This document shows, in pieces, positions 6,437 through 14,246 of a stretch of DNA of 64,000 bases. Made by a program: the position numbers and the translations under genes. Below the pieces are notes generated by a model. It searched no databases. It had not been told where the DNA came from and saw nothing but the letters and a program-made list of their open reading frames with translations. Source of the stretch: a virus; the IMG/VR virus record IMGVR_UViG_3300020179_002092, positions 1 to 64,000 of that record. The stretch is one strand, 5' to 3'. Numbering within the stretch: position 1 is the first letter of the stretch; every line of letters begins with the position of its first letter.

Positions 6437-7909
6437 ATGCAAATTATTGACTTTTTTCCTTACTTTGACGGCACAGGAAAAGAATTATTAGAATTAAGAA
6501 TTAATATTTTAAAAGATTATGTAGATAAATTTATAATTTGCGAATCTAATAAAACCCACAGTGGTATATCTATTGAATATAAACTAGAAGAACGAATTAA
6601 AGAACTTAATTTACCAGGTAAAAAAATTCAAGTAATTAGGATTGATATTCCAGAAGAAGATAAACTTCCAGTAGAATTAATAGATATTTTTAATTGTTAT
6701 GAAGATAATAAAAATAAAATATCTATTCGTGCTAGAACAAGAGAACGCATGCAAAAAGATTCACTATTATCTATACTGGATAATTACAGTGATAATACAT
6801 TATTTTTAGTTAGTGACAGTGATGAAATAATTGATCCTAAACATCTACAATGGTTAGGTGCTACAGTATTAGCACATCAAGATGTTATTATTAAAGTACC
6901 TCTTGTACACCTAGAAGGTTGCGCAAATCTTAGAGTCTACAAAACCGCAGGCCATCCTAAATTGTGGGATGGTGCCTTATTTATGGCAACAAAAATTCAA
7001 CTAAAAAAAGCAACTCCTACACAAATTAGATCTAATATTAATAATCCTTTTCCAATTAGATATTTACATCACGACTCTAAACGTGTAGAAGATTTAGGTT
7101 GGCATTTTAGTTGGATGGGCAAAAAATATCATAGAAATTTAAAACGTAAAAATTTTACACACTACAATGATAAATTTCAAAACATACTAGGCAATAGTTA
7201 TAGTAGTTCTTCTATTGAAGATTTTCACGATCAAGAACCAGTTGAGGGTATGATTTCGCCTAGTGGTGAATTAGACACAGTACTAAAACTATATCCAGAA
7301 TCTTTATTACCACAACAGATATTTCTATTGCCAGCCGTAAAAGAATATTTATTACCAAAGTCACCTGTTATTACTGATCTAATAGATCTAGAATATGTTA
7401 GTGCTTGTAATAAATCTACTGATATCAATGAACATTTGCCTATATTAAAAGAATTAGCTGATCAGTGTAATTCTGTTACTGAATTTGGAACCAGAGATGG
7501 CCAGAGTACAAGAGCATTTTTAGCTAGTAAAATAAATACTATAAAAGCCTATCATCTTAGTTTAGATACTAGTGTACAAAAGTTATTTGATTATGCTAGA
7601 GATCGGAATAGAGATGTGTCATATACTCAAGCAGATGTATTAAATTTAGAAATTAATAATACTGATTTACTATTTATAGATACTTGGCACACTTATGATC
7701 AACTTAAGCAAGAGTTAAATATCCACGGCAATAAAGCCAATAAATATTTAGTTTTTCATGATACTCATACTTATGGTACTAAAGGCGAAGATAGAGATAA
7801 ATTAGGATTGCTACCAGCAATTCTAGAATTTTTATCAAAAAATCATCACTGGAAAATAAAATTACATAAAACCAATAATAATGGTCTTACAGTCTTAGAA
7901 AGAATTTAG
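6437..7909 (+). CDS. GT17-like glycosyltransferase fused to methyltransferase
   Basis: 490 residues. The N-terminal half resembles family GT17: MQIIDFFPYFDGTGKELLEL, then FIICESNKTHSG, RERMQKDSLLSIL and the metal-site stretch FLVSDSDEIIDP. The C-terminal part (from about residue 330) looks like a class I SAM methyltransferase of the Methyltransf_24/CmcI type, with motif I TEFGTRDGQSTRAFL (E349 to about 360), LLFIDTWHTYDQLKQEL and FHDTHTYG. The fusion suggests sugar transfer and methylation of one glycan product. It lies two bases after a GT2-type gene. Its stop codon shares a base with tRNA-Met. Confidence 0.82.
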   Translation: MQIIDFFPYFDGTGKELLELRINILKDYVDKFIICESNKTHSGISIEYKLEERIKELNLPGKKIQVIRIDIPEEDKLPVELIDIFNCYEDNKNKISIRARTRERMQKDSLLSILDNYSDNTLFLVSDSDEIIDPKHLQWLGATVLAHQDVIIKVPLVHLEGCANLRVYKTAGHPKLWDGALFMATKIQLKKATPTQIRSNINNPFPIRYLHHDSKRVEDLGWHFSWMGKKYHRNLKRKNFTHYNDKFQNILGNSYSSSSIEDFHDQEPVEGMISPSGELDTVLKLYPESLLPQQIFLLPAVKEYLLPKSPVITDLIDLEYVSACNKSTDINEHLPILKELADQCNSVTEFGTRDGQSTRAFLASKINTIKAYHLSLDTSVQKLFDYARDRNRDVSYTQADVLNLEINNTDLLFIDTWHTYDQLKQELNIHGNKANKYLVFHDTHTYGTKGEDRDKLGLLPAILEFLSKNHHWKIKLHKTNNNGLTVLERI

Positions 7910-7987
7910 CCCCCTTAGCTCATGCTTGGTTAGAGCACCCGACTCATAATCGGTAGGTGCCGTGTTCGACTCACGGAGGGGGCACCA
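7909..7987 (+). tRNA. tRNA-Met (anticodon CAT)
   Basis: The acceptor GCCCCCT pairs with AGGGGGC, followed by A and CCA. The anticodon loop is CTCATAA on a CCCGA/TCGGT stem with one mismatch. The stem lacks the three G-C pairs of initiator tRNA, so elongator Met is likely. A lysidine-modified Ile tRNA cannot be excluded. The first base is the G of the upstream TAG stop. Confidence 0.88.
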
Positions 7988-7990
7988 CCA

Positions 7991-8014
7991 AAACCAGCTT
8001 AAGCTGGTTTTTTT
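7991..8014 (+). terminator. Intrinsic terminator
   Basis: The perfect palindrome AAACCAGCTT/AAGCTGGTTT (7991-8010) continues into a T run to 8014. It ends the tRNA-glycosyltransferase unit. A promoter follows 18 bases later. Confidence 0.88.
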
Positions 8015-8031
8015 GTTATAAAAAAATTATA

Positions 8032-8060
8032 TTGAACTATAAGGTTAAGTTTGCTATAAT
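8032..8060 (+). promoter_or_regulatory. Sigma70-type promoter
   Basis: TTGAAC at 8032-8037 and TATAAT at 8055-8060 with a 17-bp spacer. It gives a leader of about 20 bases before the gene at 8088. Confidence 0.82.
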
Positions 8061-8087
8061 ATTTATTCTATATTTAGGAAATGGACT

Positions 8088-8297
8088 ATGAAAGAAGAAA
8101 GAAAATATGTAGTAGCTTTTCAACACCCTCAGGATGATGGTATCGATTTAGAAATTATTTGGGCTAGTGATCCACTAGATGCAATGTTGCATTTCTTAGA
8201 TTATGATCACGTGCCTGACGGCATTGATAATGCTTATGAGCTACAGCAGTGGTTGTGGGATAGTGAAGAATCACTAATTAATTATATTGAGGTGTAA
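8088..8297 (+). CDS. Hypothetical acidic protein (69 aa)
   Basis: The product starts MKEERKYVVAFQHPQDDGID and is acidic with several Trp residues (WASD, QQWLWDSEE). A strong AGGAAA site lies before the ATG, and it is the first gene after a sigma70 promoter. Its stop abuts the next ATG. Family unknown. Its small, acidic, promoter-proximal character fits early accessory genes. Confidence 0.68.
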   Translation: MKEERKYVVAFQHPQDDGIDLEIIWASDPLDAMLHFLDYDHVPDGIDNAYELQQWLWDSEESLINYIEV

Positions 8298-8705
8298 ATG
8301 GCCAAAGGCAAAACTAGTAGTAAAAGTGATCAAAACTACTGGAACAGATATAGATCAGATAAAATCTGGGAGGTTAACAGGCGTAAAAAATTATATCGTC
8401 ATTTAAAAATTCATCCGCAAGATAAAATAGCTCTAAAAGCTATAGACAATATTAAATATCGTCGTAAAACACCTAAAGAACCTTTTTGGACTCCCGGTAT
8501 GGTTCACATAGCTAAATTGTTTAAACATTTTGCTGGATTTGTTAATAAGGACATGTTTAATAGCAATCATAAAATTCAACAAGATGCGTTAAATACTTAT
8601 AATAAATCTAAGGCAGTTATAAAGGTTAATCAAACAAGTAGAGTAGATTTTAGTATTGGTGCACGTGCCCATTATAAACAAGGCCCGTTACCATGGAGGC
8701 TTTGA
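8298..8705 (+). CDS. Hypothetical basic protein (135 aa)
   Basis: A strongly basic protein starting MAKGKTSSKSDQNYWNRYRS, with RRKKLYRHLKIH and YRRKTPKEPFWTPG. The charge suggests nucleic-acid binding, but no defined domain is recognised. It is directly adjacent to the preceding gene and overlaps the next, so the three are probably co-translated. Confidence 0.65.
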   Translation: MAKGKTSSKSDQNYWNRYRSDKIWEVNRRKKLYRHLKIHPQDKIALKAIDNIKYRRKTPKEPFWTPGMVHIAKLFKHFAGFVNKDMFNSNHKIQQDALNTYNKSKAVIKVNQTSRVDFSIGARAHYKQGPLPWRL

Positions 8706-8953
8706 TAATATACACAGTTTTTGCAATAACAACTGGTATATGTTCTTGGCTATTTTATTACAGGCCTATTCTACAAGAAGCACGCGAATTGCGTATAAAT
8801 AACTCTTTTACTAGAAATCCTATTTTGAGTTCTTCTGTATATATCGTTATAAGTACACTAATTGCTCCTATTGTTTTTATACCACTTTTTAATCCTATAC
8901 AAAGTATAGCGTTTATTGAAGCGCTAAGTCGAGAAATGCTTAAACAAGATTAA
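8693..8953 (+). CDS. Small membrane protein (86 aa)
   Basis: Two hydrophobic segments: about residues 3-24 (ALIIYTVFAITTGICSWLFY) and 46-70 (ILSSSVYIVISTLIAPIVFI), separated by a charged stretch (QEARELRINN). Probably an inner-membrane protein with both ends on the same side. It overlaps the upstream gene by 13 bases. No family recognised. Confidence 0.65.
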   Translation: MEALIIYTVFAITTGICSWLFYYRPILQEARELRINNSFTRNPILSSSVYIVISTLIAPIVFIPLFNPIQSIAFIEALSREMLKQD

Positions 8954-8964
8954 AAAATTTTTTA

Positions 8965-8993
8965 TTGAACTTATACACCGCCTAGTGTATAAT
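8965..8993 (+). promoter_or_regulatory. Sigma70-type promoter
   Basis: TTGAAC at 8965-8970 and TATAAT at 8988-8993 with a 17-bp spacer, in the intergenic region before the gene at 9024. The bases around the -10 (GTGTATAATATTATTT) match those of the promoter at 3221. Confidence 0.84.
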
Positions 8994-9023
8994 ATTATTT
9001 CAATCAGAGAGGATTAACATCAC

Positions 9024-9296
9024 ATGAAACTAGTTGAATTTATATACACTAAAGATGTTGGTGAGGTTAGTAAACGGGCTGTAATAGAAGTTATTACACC
9101 TAGTAAATTTATTGAAGGCTGGGATATTACAAATCTAGACGAAGAAAATGCTGCTGTATTTATGCAGCAAATGAGCGAACTTCGTAGAGTTCAGTATGAA
9201 CAAACTATGAGTCTTATCACAGAATTTGATCTTAAACACAGTTATCGTAGATTTAAACCAGAAAATATGTCTGATGTTAAAGTAGAATATGTCTGA
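9024..9296 (+). CDS. Hypothetical protein (90 aa)
   Basis: The product starts MKLVEFIYTKDVGEVSKRAV and contains SKFIEGWDITNLDEENAA followed by a long helix and HSYRRFKPENM. The pattern recalls conserved unknown proteins of large myophage-like genomes. No catalytic motif is seen. It overlaps the next gene by eight bases. Confidence 0.66.
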   Translation: MKLVEFIYTKDVGEVSKRAVIEVITPSKFIEGWDITNLDEENAAVFMQQMSELRRVQYEQTMSLITEFDLKHSYRRFKPENMSDVKVEYV

Positions 9297-9540
9297 AAGA
9301 TTCAGGATATGGGACAGTATTCAATTACATGAAACTATAAAATACAGTATACAGTTTCGTGCAAAGTTGGAACAATTATGCGTAGATAATAAAACAGAAC
9401 TAAATAATCTCCCAGATAGCTTAGTCCCAAGTGCATTGCTTTATATGCTAGTAATTAGTAATGAAGCTATGTACAATAAACTATTAGAACAAGATTTAAT
9501 TAAAACATTAAACCCTAAACAAAATTTAAATATACACTAA
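9289..9540 (+). CDS. Hypothetical protein (83 aa)
   Basis: An 83-residue, largely helical protein starting MSERFRIWDSIQLHETIKYS. Its start overlaps the preceding gene, and it ends eight bases before the next. No domain recognised. Confidence 0.65.
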   Translation: MSERFRIWDSIQLHETIKYSIQFRAKLEQLCVDNKTELNNLPDSLVPSALLYMLVISNEAMYNKLLEQDLIKTLNPKQNLNIH

Positions 9541-9548
9541 GGAATATT

Positions 9549-9917
9549 ATGGCTACCCAATCAAGCTGGACAGATGAACTTAAAGCAAAAGTTATTTCAA
9601 TGTATGAACAGGCAGAACCTACTCCAGAAAGTTCTACTGAAATTATCAAAGATATCGCAGAAGAAATTGAAATGAGTCCTAATGGTGTTCGCATGGTGCT
9701 TGTACAAGCAGGTGTCTATGTTAAAAAAGATCCAACTAGCAGCTCTACTAAAACTGCAAGCGGTGAAGGTACAAAACGCGTATCTAAAGAAGCAAGTATT
9801 GCTGAACTTAAAACAATGATTATCACTATTGGTGGATCTCTTGATGAGGATATTTTGAGTAAACTTACTGGCAAAGCGGCGGTATATTTTACTTCGGTAC
9901 TTAAAAAAGCAGCTTAA
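9549..9917 (+). CDS. SANT/HTH-like DNA-binding protein
   Basis: 122 residues. The N-terminus WTDELKAKVISMYEQ, followed by IIKDIAEEIEMSPNGVRMVLVQAGVYV, has the form of a Myb/SANT-like or winged-helix DNA-binding unit with a recognition helix around SPNGVRMVL. A Ser/Thr-rich linker separates it from a second helical part. A larger protein with three similar repeats is at 14239. It could regulate phage transcription, but that is inference. A terminator follows. Confidence 0.62.
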   Translation: MATQSSWTDELKAKVISMYEQAEPTPESSTEIIKDIAEEIEMSPNGVRMVLVQAGVYVKKDPTSSSTKTASGEGTKRVSKEASIAELKTMIITIGGSLDEDILSKLTGKAAVYFTSVLKKAA

Positions 9918-9921
9918 TAAT

Positions 9922-9944
9922 GGCGGCCTAGAGCCGCCTTTTAT
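9922..9944 (+). terminator. Intrinsic terminator
   Basis: GGCGGC (9922-9927) and GCCGCC (9933-9938) pair across a 5-base loop, followed by TTTTATT. It lies just after the stop of the SANT-like gene. Confidence 0.85.
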
Positions 9945-9958
9945 TACTGGAGAAATAA

Positions 9959-10585
9959 TTGGCTAGAACTAGAAAAACGGCTCTTGAAGAAGAGCGTATG
10001 ACAGATACTAACATTAATAGGGTTATAAAACTTCTTGAACCTATAGAAATAGGTAAAAAACCTATTTCTAAAAAAGAAGCGTGCCAAATACTTGGTATGG
10101 CATACAATACTACTAGACTAGCTACAATTCTAGAACAGTATAAAGAACGTGAACGTAAAAATGCTGAACATAGAGCAAAATTACGTGGCAAGCCGGTTAC
10201 AAAAGATGAAAAAATATTTATTATTCAAGAATACTTAAGTGGTAGTACTATTGATAGTATCACAAAAACTACGTATCGCGGTGTAACAACTATTAAAAAT
10301 GTTTTAGAAGAGTATAGTGTGCCACTACGTATTCCAGGACAAACTTATTTTACTCCGCAACTTATCCCTGATGGAGCTGTTAGAGATAGATTTCAAGTAG
10401 GAGAAACTGTGTGGAGCACAAGATATTGTTCGTTAGCTAAAATTTATAGCGAAAAACTTGACCCTAAACATGGGTATATTTATCACTTATGGCTAATGGA
10501 TGATAAACAACGACAATATTGCTGGCAGCCTGCATATGAACTAGCAAGTTTAGAACAAATTAAAGAGCTTGGAGTAAAAGTTTAA
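9959..10585 (+). CDS. HTH-containing phage protein
   Basis: 208 residues with a TTG start at 9959 preceded by a good GGAG site. It has two helix-turn-helix-like stretches, ISKKEACQILGMAYNTTRLA (about 38-57) and IIQEYLSGSTIDSITKTTYR (about 88-107). These resemble the small HTH units of resolvases and transposases. The C-terminal part is beta-rich with several aromatic residues (YIYHLWLMDDKQRQYCW). Probably DNA binding, role unknown. It shares one base with the next gene. Confidence 0.65.
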   Translation: MARTRKTALEEERMTDTNINRVIKLLEPIEIGKKPISKKEACQILGMAYNTTRLATILEQYKERERKNAEHRAKLRGKPVTKDEKIFIIQEYLSGSTIDSITKTTYRGVTTIKNVLEEYSVPLRIPGQTYFTPQLIPDGAVRDRFQVGETVWSTRYCSLAKIYSEKLDPKHGYIYHLWLMDDKQRQYCWQPAYELASLEQIKELGVKV

Positions 10586-11571
10586 TGACGGTTTTTGCAA
10601 AACAAGTACTGGAGAGTGGTGGTAGTCTGCATCCAATTACAATAGAATTAAGTAAAACAAATGGTACAGGTATATTTAATCCTAGTCTATACTATGACGA
10701 ACAAGTAGATAAATTGTACTTTAATATTAGACACTGTCAGGTAACATTATATCACGCCGAAAACGGCAAATATGAAAGTTTCTGGGGACCGCTGCACTAC
10801 TGTCATCCAGAAAATGACCTTACTTTAACTACTACAAATTATTTTGGTGAATTAAATAAGCAAACATTAGAACCTATCTATACATCAAAAGTCGATACTA
10901 CTAAATTAGACGTTGCTCCTATTTGGAATTTTGTTGGTCTAGAAGATTGTAGAATTGTTAAGTGGGACAATAAGCTATATTTAAGCGGAGTCAGACGAGA
11001 TACTACAACAAATGGTCAAGGTAGAATAGAACTATCTGGTATCGAAATTGATGGCGAACATATTAAAGAAGTAACTAGAAATAGATTAAAACCACCTCTT
11101 GGTGATAGTTATTGTGAAAAGAATTGGATGCCTATTAATGACAAACCATTTGAATATGCAAAATGGTGCAATCCTACAGAAATTGTATTAGCAAATTTAG
11201 AAAACAATACTACTACACAAGTATTTCATGGTAAAGAAGCCTTTGCATACCCTAGAGATTTTCGTGGTGGCAGCCAAGTTATTAGACTAAATGACAAGTA
11301 CAGATTTTGTTGTGTTCATACAGTTAATTTATTTAAGAGTGAGCAAGACAGAAAAAATGCAGTTTATAGACATTGTTTTATAATTTGGGATGAAGACTGG
11401 AATGTAATTAAACATACATCAGAATTTAGTTTTTTAGATGCAAAAATAGAGTTTTGTGCGGGTATGACTAAATATAAAGAAGATTTTTTAATTAGCTTTG
11501 GTTATCAAGATAATGCTAGTTATGTACTAAGAGTACCAGAAAGTTTAATGGAGAGTATATGTCTCAATTAA
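10585..11571 (+). CDS. GH130-like five-bladed beta-propeller protein
   Basis: 328 residues. Repeated blade-like motifs include GIFNPSLYYDEQ, LYFNIRHCQVTLYH, NFVGLEDCRIVKW, LSGVRRDTTTNGQG, YCEKNWMPI and, near the end, FCAGMTKYKEDFLISFGYQD. The arrangement resembles GH130 phosphorylases and mannosidases and related five-bladed propellers, in which 'GxEDxR' lies near the active site. It may cleave, phosphorolyse or merely bind a glycan. With the glycosyltransferases at 5631-7909 and the TPR protein that follows, it suggests a glycan-modification set. Confidence 0.6.
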   Translation: MTVFAKQVLESGGSLHPITIELSKTNGTGIFNPSLYYDEQVDKLYFNIRHCQVTLYHAENGKYESFWGPLHYCHPENDLTLTTTNYFGELNKQTLEPIYTSKVDTTKLDVAPIWNFVGLEDCRIVKWDNKLYLSGVRRDTTTNGQGRIELSGIEIDGEHIKEVTRNRLKPPLGDSYCEKNWMPINDKPFEYAKWCNPTEIVLANLENNTTTQVFHGKEAFAYPRDFRGGSQVIRLNDKYRFCCVHTVNLFKSEQDRKNAVYRHCFIIWDEDWNVIKHTSEFSFLDAKIEFCAGMTKYKEDFLISFGYQDNASYVLRVPESLMESICLN

Positions 11572-12131
11572 AAAACTTGTTATACTCCTATGTATATAAT
11601 CCTACAGACGAAAATAGACTGTATCTAGCAGATGAATACTATAAACTAGAACAGTATGCTGCTGCATTATCATATTATCTGCAAACAGCAGAAATGTCCT
11701 TTGAAAAAAATATGCAATATTACTGTTTAATACAGTGTGGAAAGTGTTTCCAAGTTCCTGGTAATAGAAAGCACAGTGTTATGACACTGTATAAACATGC
11801 AATAAATTTACTACCAAACAGACCAGAAGCATACTACTATTTAAGTCAAGTTTATGAATGGTCAAATGATTGGTTTGATTGCTATACTATGAGTTGCTTA
11901 GGTCTTGAAAAAGAAGAAATTAATGATAGTTATACTAAAAAACTAAAATATAGCGGACGTAATTACTTAATTTTTCAAAAAGCATTATCTGCATGGTGGA
12001 TTGGTCGAGGTAACGAATCAAGACAATTACATCAATATTTAATAAATAATCATTTTAATCAACTAGAAGATAGTGTTTTAACTTCTATATTAAATAATTT
12101 AAAAATACTATATCCTGAACGTCATGGATAA
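11559..12131 (+). CDS. TPR-like protein
   Basis: 190 residues of paired helices: YLADEYYKLEQYAAALSYYL, MQYYCLIQCGKCFQ, YKHAINLLPNRPEAYYYLSQ and YEWSNDWFDCYTMSCLGLE. This is the tetratricopeptide pattern (A and G at turn positions, P at helix ends), about three to four repeats. TPR proteins scaffold protein complexes and often accompany glycosyltransferases. It overlaps the GH130-like gene by 13 bases, so the two are probably coupled. Confidence 0.7.
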   Translation: MSQLKNLLYSYVYNPTDENRLYLADEYYKLEQYAAALSYYLQTAEMSFEKNMQYYCLIQCGKCFQVPGNRKHSVMTLYKHAINLLPNRPEAYYYLSQVYEWSNDWFDCYTMSCLGLEKEEINDSYTKKLKYSGRNYLIFQKALSAWWIGRGNESRQLHQYLINNHFNQLEDSVLTSILNNLKILYPERHG

Positions 12132-12405
12132 TAATATTCTCTATGAACGTTTAATAGAAGAAAATCTAGAAAAAGGTTTTCAATTTAAGCTAGTAGTGAA
12201 CGATTTTAAAAATGTTACTTATATTCAACTGCGTAAATATTTTTTAAATTATGAAGGTGAATGGATTCCTAGTCGTGAAGGCGTAAGCATACCAGCTAGT
12301 ATTGAAAATATACATAGTTTGTTATATGGACTTCTAGATATTTGCGCTAAAGCCGAAGGAGAGAAAATAATTAAGTTTTTTTACGACCATATTAGTAAAA
12401 AATAA
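12124..12405 (+). CDS. PC4-like single-stranded DNA-binding protein
   Basis: 93 residues. The central part, FQFKLVVNDFKNVTYIQLRKYF then EGEWIPSREGVSIPAS, follows the PC4/p15 coactivator pattern: a beta strand, 'I.lRkYf', then 'geWiPsreGvslp' and a final helix. PC4-fold proteins bind single-stranded DNA as dimers and are known from bacteria and phages. The role here, in transcription or replication, is inference. A strong promoter for the ligase gene follows. Confidence 0.55.
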   Translation: MDNNILYERLIEENLEKGFQFKLVVNDFKNVTYIQLRKYFLNYEGEWIPSREGVSIPASIENIHSLLYGLLDICAKAEGEKIIKFFYDHISKK

Positions 12406-12406
12406 C

Positions 12407-12435
12407 TTGACAAATAAACCTTAAACTGCTATAAT
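12407..12435 (+). promoter_or_regulatory. Consensus sigma70 promoter, leaderless
   Basis: TTGACA at 12407-12412 and TATAAT at 12430-12435, spacer 17 bp: a full consensus. The ligase ATG is at 12443, only seven bases after the -10, so the transcript should begin at or next to the start codon. Confidence 0.9.
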
Positions 12436-12442
12436 ATTATTT

Positions 12443-13399
12443 ATGAATAAATTACATAAACTATTAGATAAAGCCAGTGAAGCCTACTATGCGGGTAAGC
12501 CTACTATTCCCGATCATGTATTTGATCAATTAGCAGATAGCTGTGATTACAATAAAATTGGTACAGCTGTGCATGGGCGTAAAGCCAAGCACTTGTATCC
12601 TATGTATAGTTTACAAAAATATTATGAAGATGAAGGTAAAAGTGATCCATTAGCAGGCTTAGATGTTACTGCAAGTATTAAGCTAGATGGTGCTGCTATC
12701 AGTCTATTATATGTAGACGGTATACTAACACAAGCACTTACTCGTGGTGATGGCCTTGAAGGTCAAATTATTACCGATAAATTATATGAACATGGTGGCT
12801 TAGTGCCACTAACTATTAATCTTTGCAATATAACTGTACAAATTACAGGTGAGATAGTAGCTCCGCTTCATATAGAAAACAGTCGTAATTATGCGGCAGG
12901 ATCACTAAATCTTAAAGATTTAGCAGAGTTCAAAACTCGTGCTATTGAATTCTTTGCCTATCAAGTAACGCCAAACCTAGGTCAAACTTGGTCTGGTGAT
13001 ATGCATCTACTAAAACAATTGGGGTTAAATACTGTACTAGAGCCTGAACTTAGCAATATATATCCTAGTGATGGCACAGTAGTAAGATTAGAAAATAATT
13101 ATCAATTTGACCAACTAGGTTATACTAGCAAACATCCACGAGGTGCTTATGCTAAAAAACAGCGAGCAAGTTTTGTAGAAACCATACTATTAGATGTAGA
13201 GTGGAATGTTGGAAAAACAGGTAGAGTAACACCTACTGCCATATTAGAACCAGTAAAAATTGGTGATGCTTTAGTAAGTAGAGCAACATTAAATAATCCT
13301 GGATTTATAGAAGCTCTTGATCTCCAAATTGGAGATACTGTAGCCGTAGCCAGAGCTGGTTCAATTATACCTTGTATAGTACATAAAGTAAATGTTTAA
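12443..13399 (+). CDS. NAD+-dependent DNA ligase, adenylation/OB subunit
   Basis: 318 residues covering the N-terminal part of a bacterial LigA. It has a shortened Ia-like NAD+ domain (LLDKASEAYYAGKPTIPDHVFDQL), the nucleotidyltransferase core with catalytic Lys80 in IKLDG, and an OB-type end (NPGFIEALDLQIGDTVAVARAGSIIP). It seals nicks using NAD+. The zinc finger, HhH and BRCT parts are in a separate gene at 13485, so the enzyme is split in two, as known for T5-like phages. The start codon is seven bases from the -10 box. Confidence 0.92.
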   Translation: MNKLHKLLDKASEAYYAGKPTIPDHVFDQLADSCDYNKIGTAVHGRKAKHLYPMYSLQKYYEDEGKSDPLAGLDVTASIKLDGAAISLLYVDGILTQALTRGDGLEGQIITDKLYEHGGLVPLTINLCNITVQITGEIVAPLHIENSRNYAAGSLNLKDLAEFKTRAIEFFAYQVTPNLGQTWSGDMHLLKQLGLNTVLEPELSNIYPSDGTVVRLENNYQFDQLGYTSKHPRGAYAKKQRASFVETILLDVEWNVGKTGRVTPTAILEPVKIGDALVSRATLNNPGFIEALDLQIGDTVAVARAGSIIPCIVHKVNV

Positions 13400-13431
13400 A
13401 ATTTTTTAGTAAAAGCAGTAAAAATTTTAGC

Positions 13432-13460
13432 TTGTCAATTACTAGTTATTAGTGTATAAT
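13432..13460 (+). promoter_or_regulatory. Sigma70-type promoter between ligase halves
   Basis: TTGTCA at 13432-13437 and TATAAT at 13455-13460 with a 17-bp spacer, in the 85-base gap between the two ligase genes. It allows independent expression of the second subunit. Confidence 0.82.
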
Positions 13461-13484
13461 AATATCTTAAGTTAATTAATCTAT

Positions 13485-14246
13485 ATGAAAATTAAAATTC
13501 CAACAGAATGTCCGTGTTGTAATTCTAAACTAGAATTAGTAAGAGATCAACTCTTTTGTCGTAATAAAAGTTGTGAAGCACAAACTGCTAAAAGAGTAGA
13601 ACACTTTTGTAAAACTCTTGGAATTAAAGGTATGGGTGCTAAAACTATAGAAAAACTAGAACTAGGAGATATAACTGAAATATTTTATCTTGATAAGCAA
13701 GAAATAGCTGCTCAACTAAATAGTGAAAAAGTTGCTGAAAAATTACTCGATGAAATAGATAAAAGTAAATCAGCACCTCTTGCTATAGTTTTAGCAAGTT
13801 TTAGTATTCCATTAATGGGTTTTACAGCTAGCAATAAATTATGTACAGTTATTTCTACAATAGACGATATTAATTTAGATTCTTGTAAAAAAGCCGGTTT
13901 AGGTGATAAAGTAACATATAATCTACTAAATTGGTTAGAAACAGAATTTACAGAAATGAAAGCGTTTTTGCCTTTTTCATTTCGTAATAAAATACCAGTA
14001 ACTAATAATATTAATAAACAAAATATTTGTATTACTGGCAAACTATCTTCTTTTAGAACAAAAGCCGAAGCTTATAGTATATTAATAGAACATGGATTTA
14101 ATATTAGTGAAACAGTAAATAAATCTCTCAGCTATTTAGTCGATGAAGAAGACAACAACAGTAGTAAGCGTAAAAAAGCCGATCAATTAGGCATAAAAAT
14201 TATTACAAATTTACAAACTTTTTTAAGAGAATATATTAATGACTGA
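13485..14246 (+). CDS. NAD+-dependent DNA ligase, Zn/HhH/BRCT subunit
   Basis: 253 residues. A four-cysteine zinc site (C9-x2-C12-x12-C25-x4-C30) is followed by helix-hairpin-helix segments (GIKGMGAKTIEKLELGD and others) and a C-terminal BRCT-like domain from about residue 175 (ICITGKLSSFRTKAEAY, then a repeat of Lys/Ser and LGIKIITNLQTFL). These are the C-terminal domains of bacterial LigA, here free-standing. It presumably pairs with the adenylation subunit upstream to clamp nicked DNA. Confidence 0.9.
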   Translation: MKIKIPTECPCCNSKLELVRDQLFCRNKSCEAQTAKRVEHFCKTLGIKGMGAKTIEKLELGDITEIFYLDKQEIAAQLNSEKVAEKLLDEIDKSKSAPLAIVLASFSIPLMGFTASNKLCTVISTIDDINLDSCKKAGLGDKVTYNLLNWLETEFTEMKAFLPFSFRNKIPVTNNINKQNICITGKLSSFRTKAEAYSILIEHGFNISETVNKSLSYLVDEEDNNSSKRKKADQLGIKIITNLQTFLREYIND

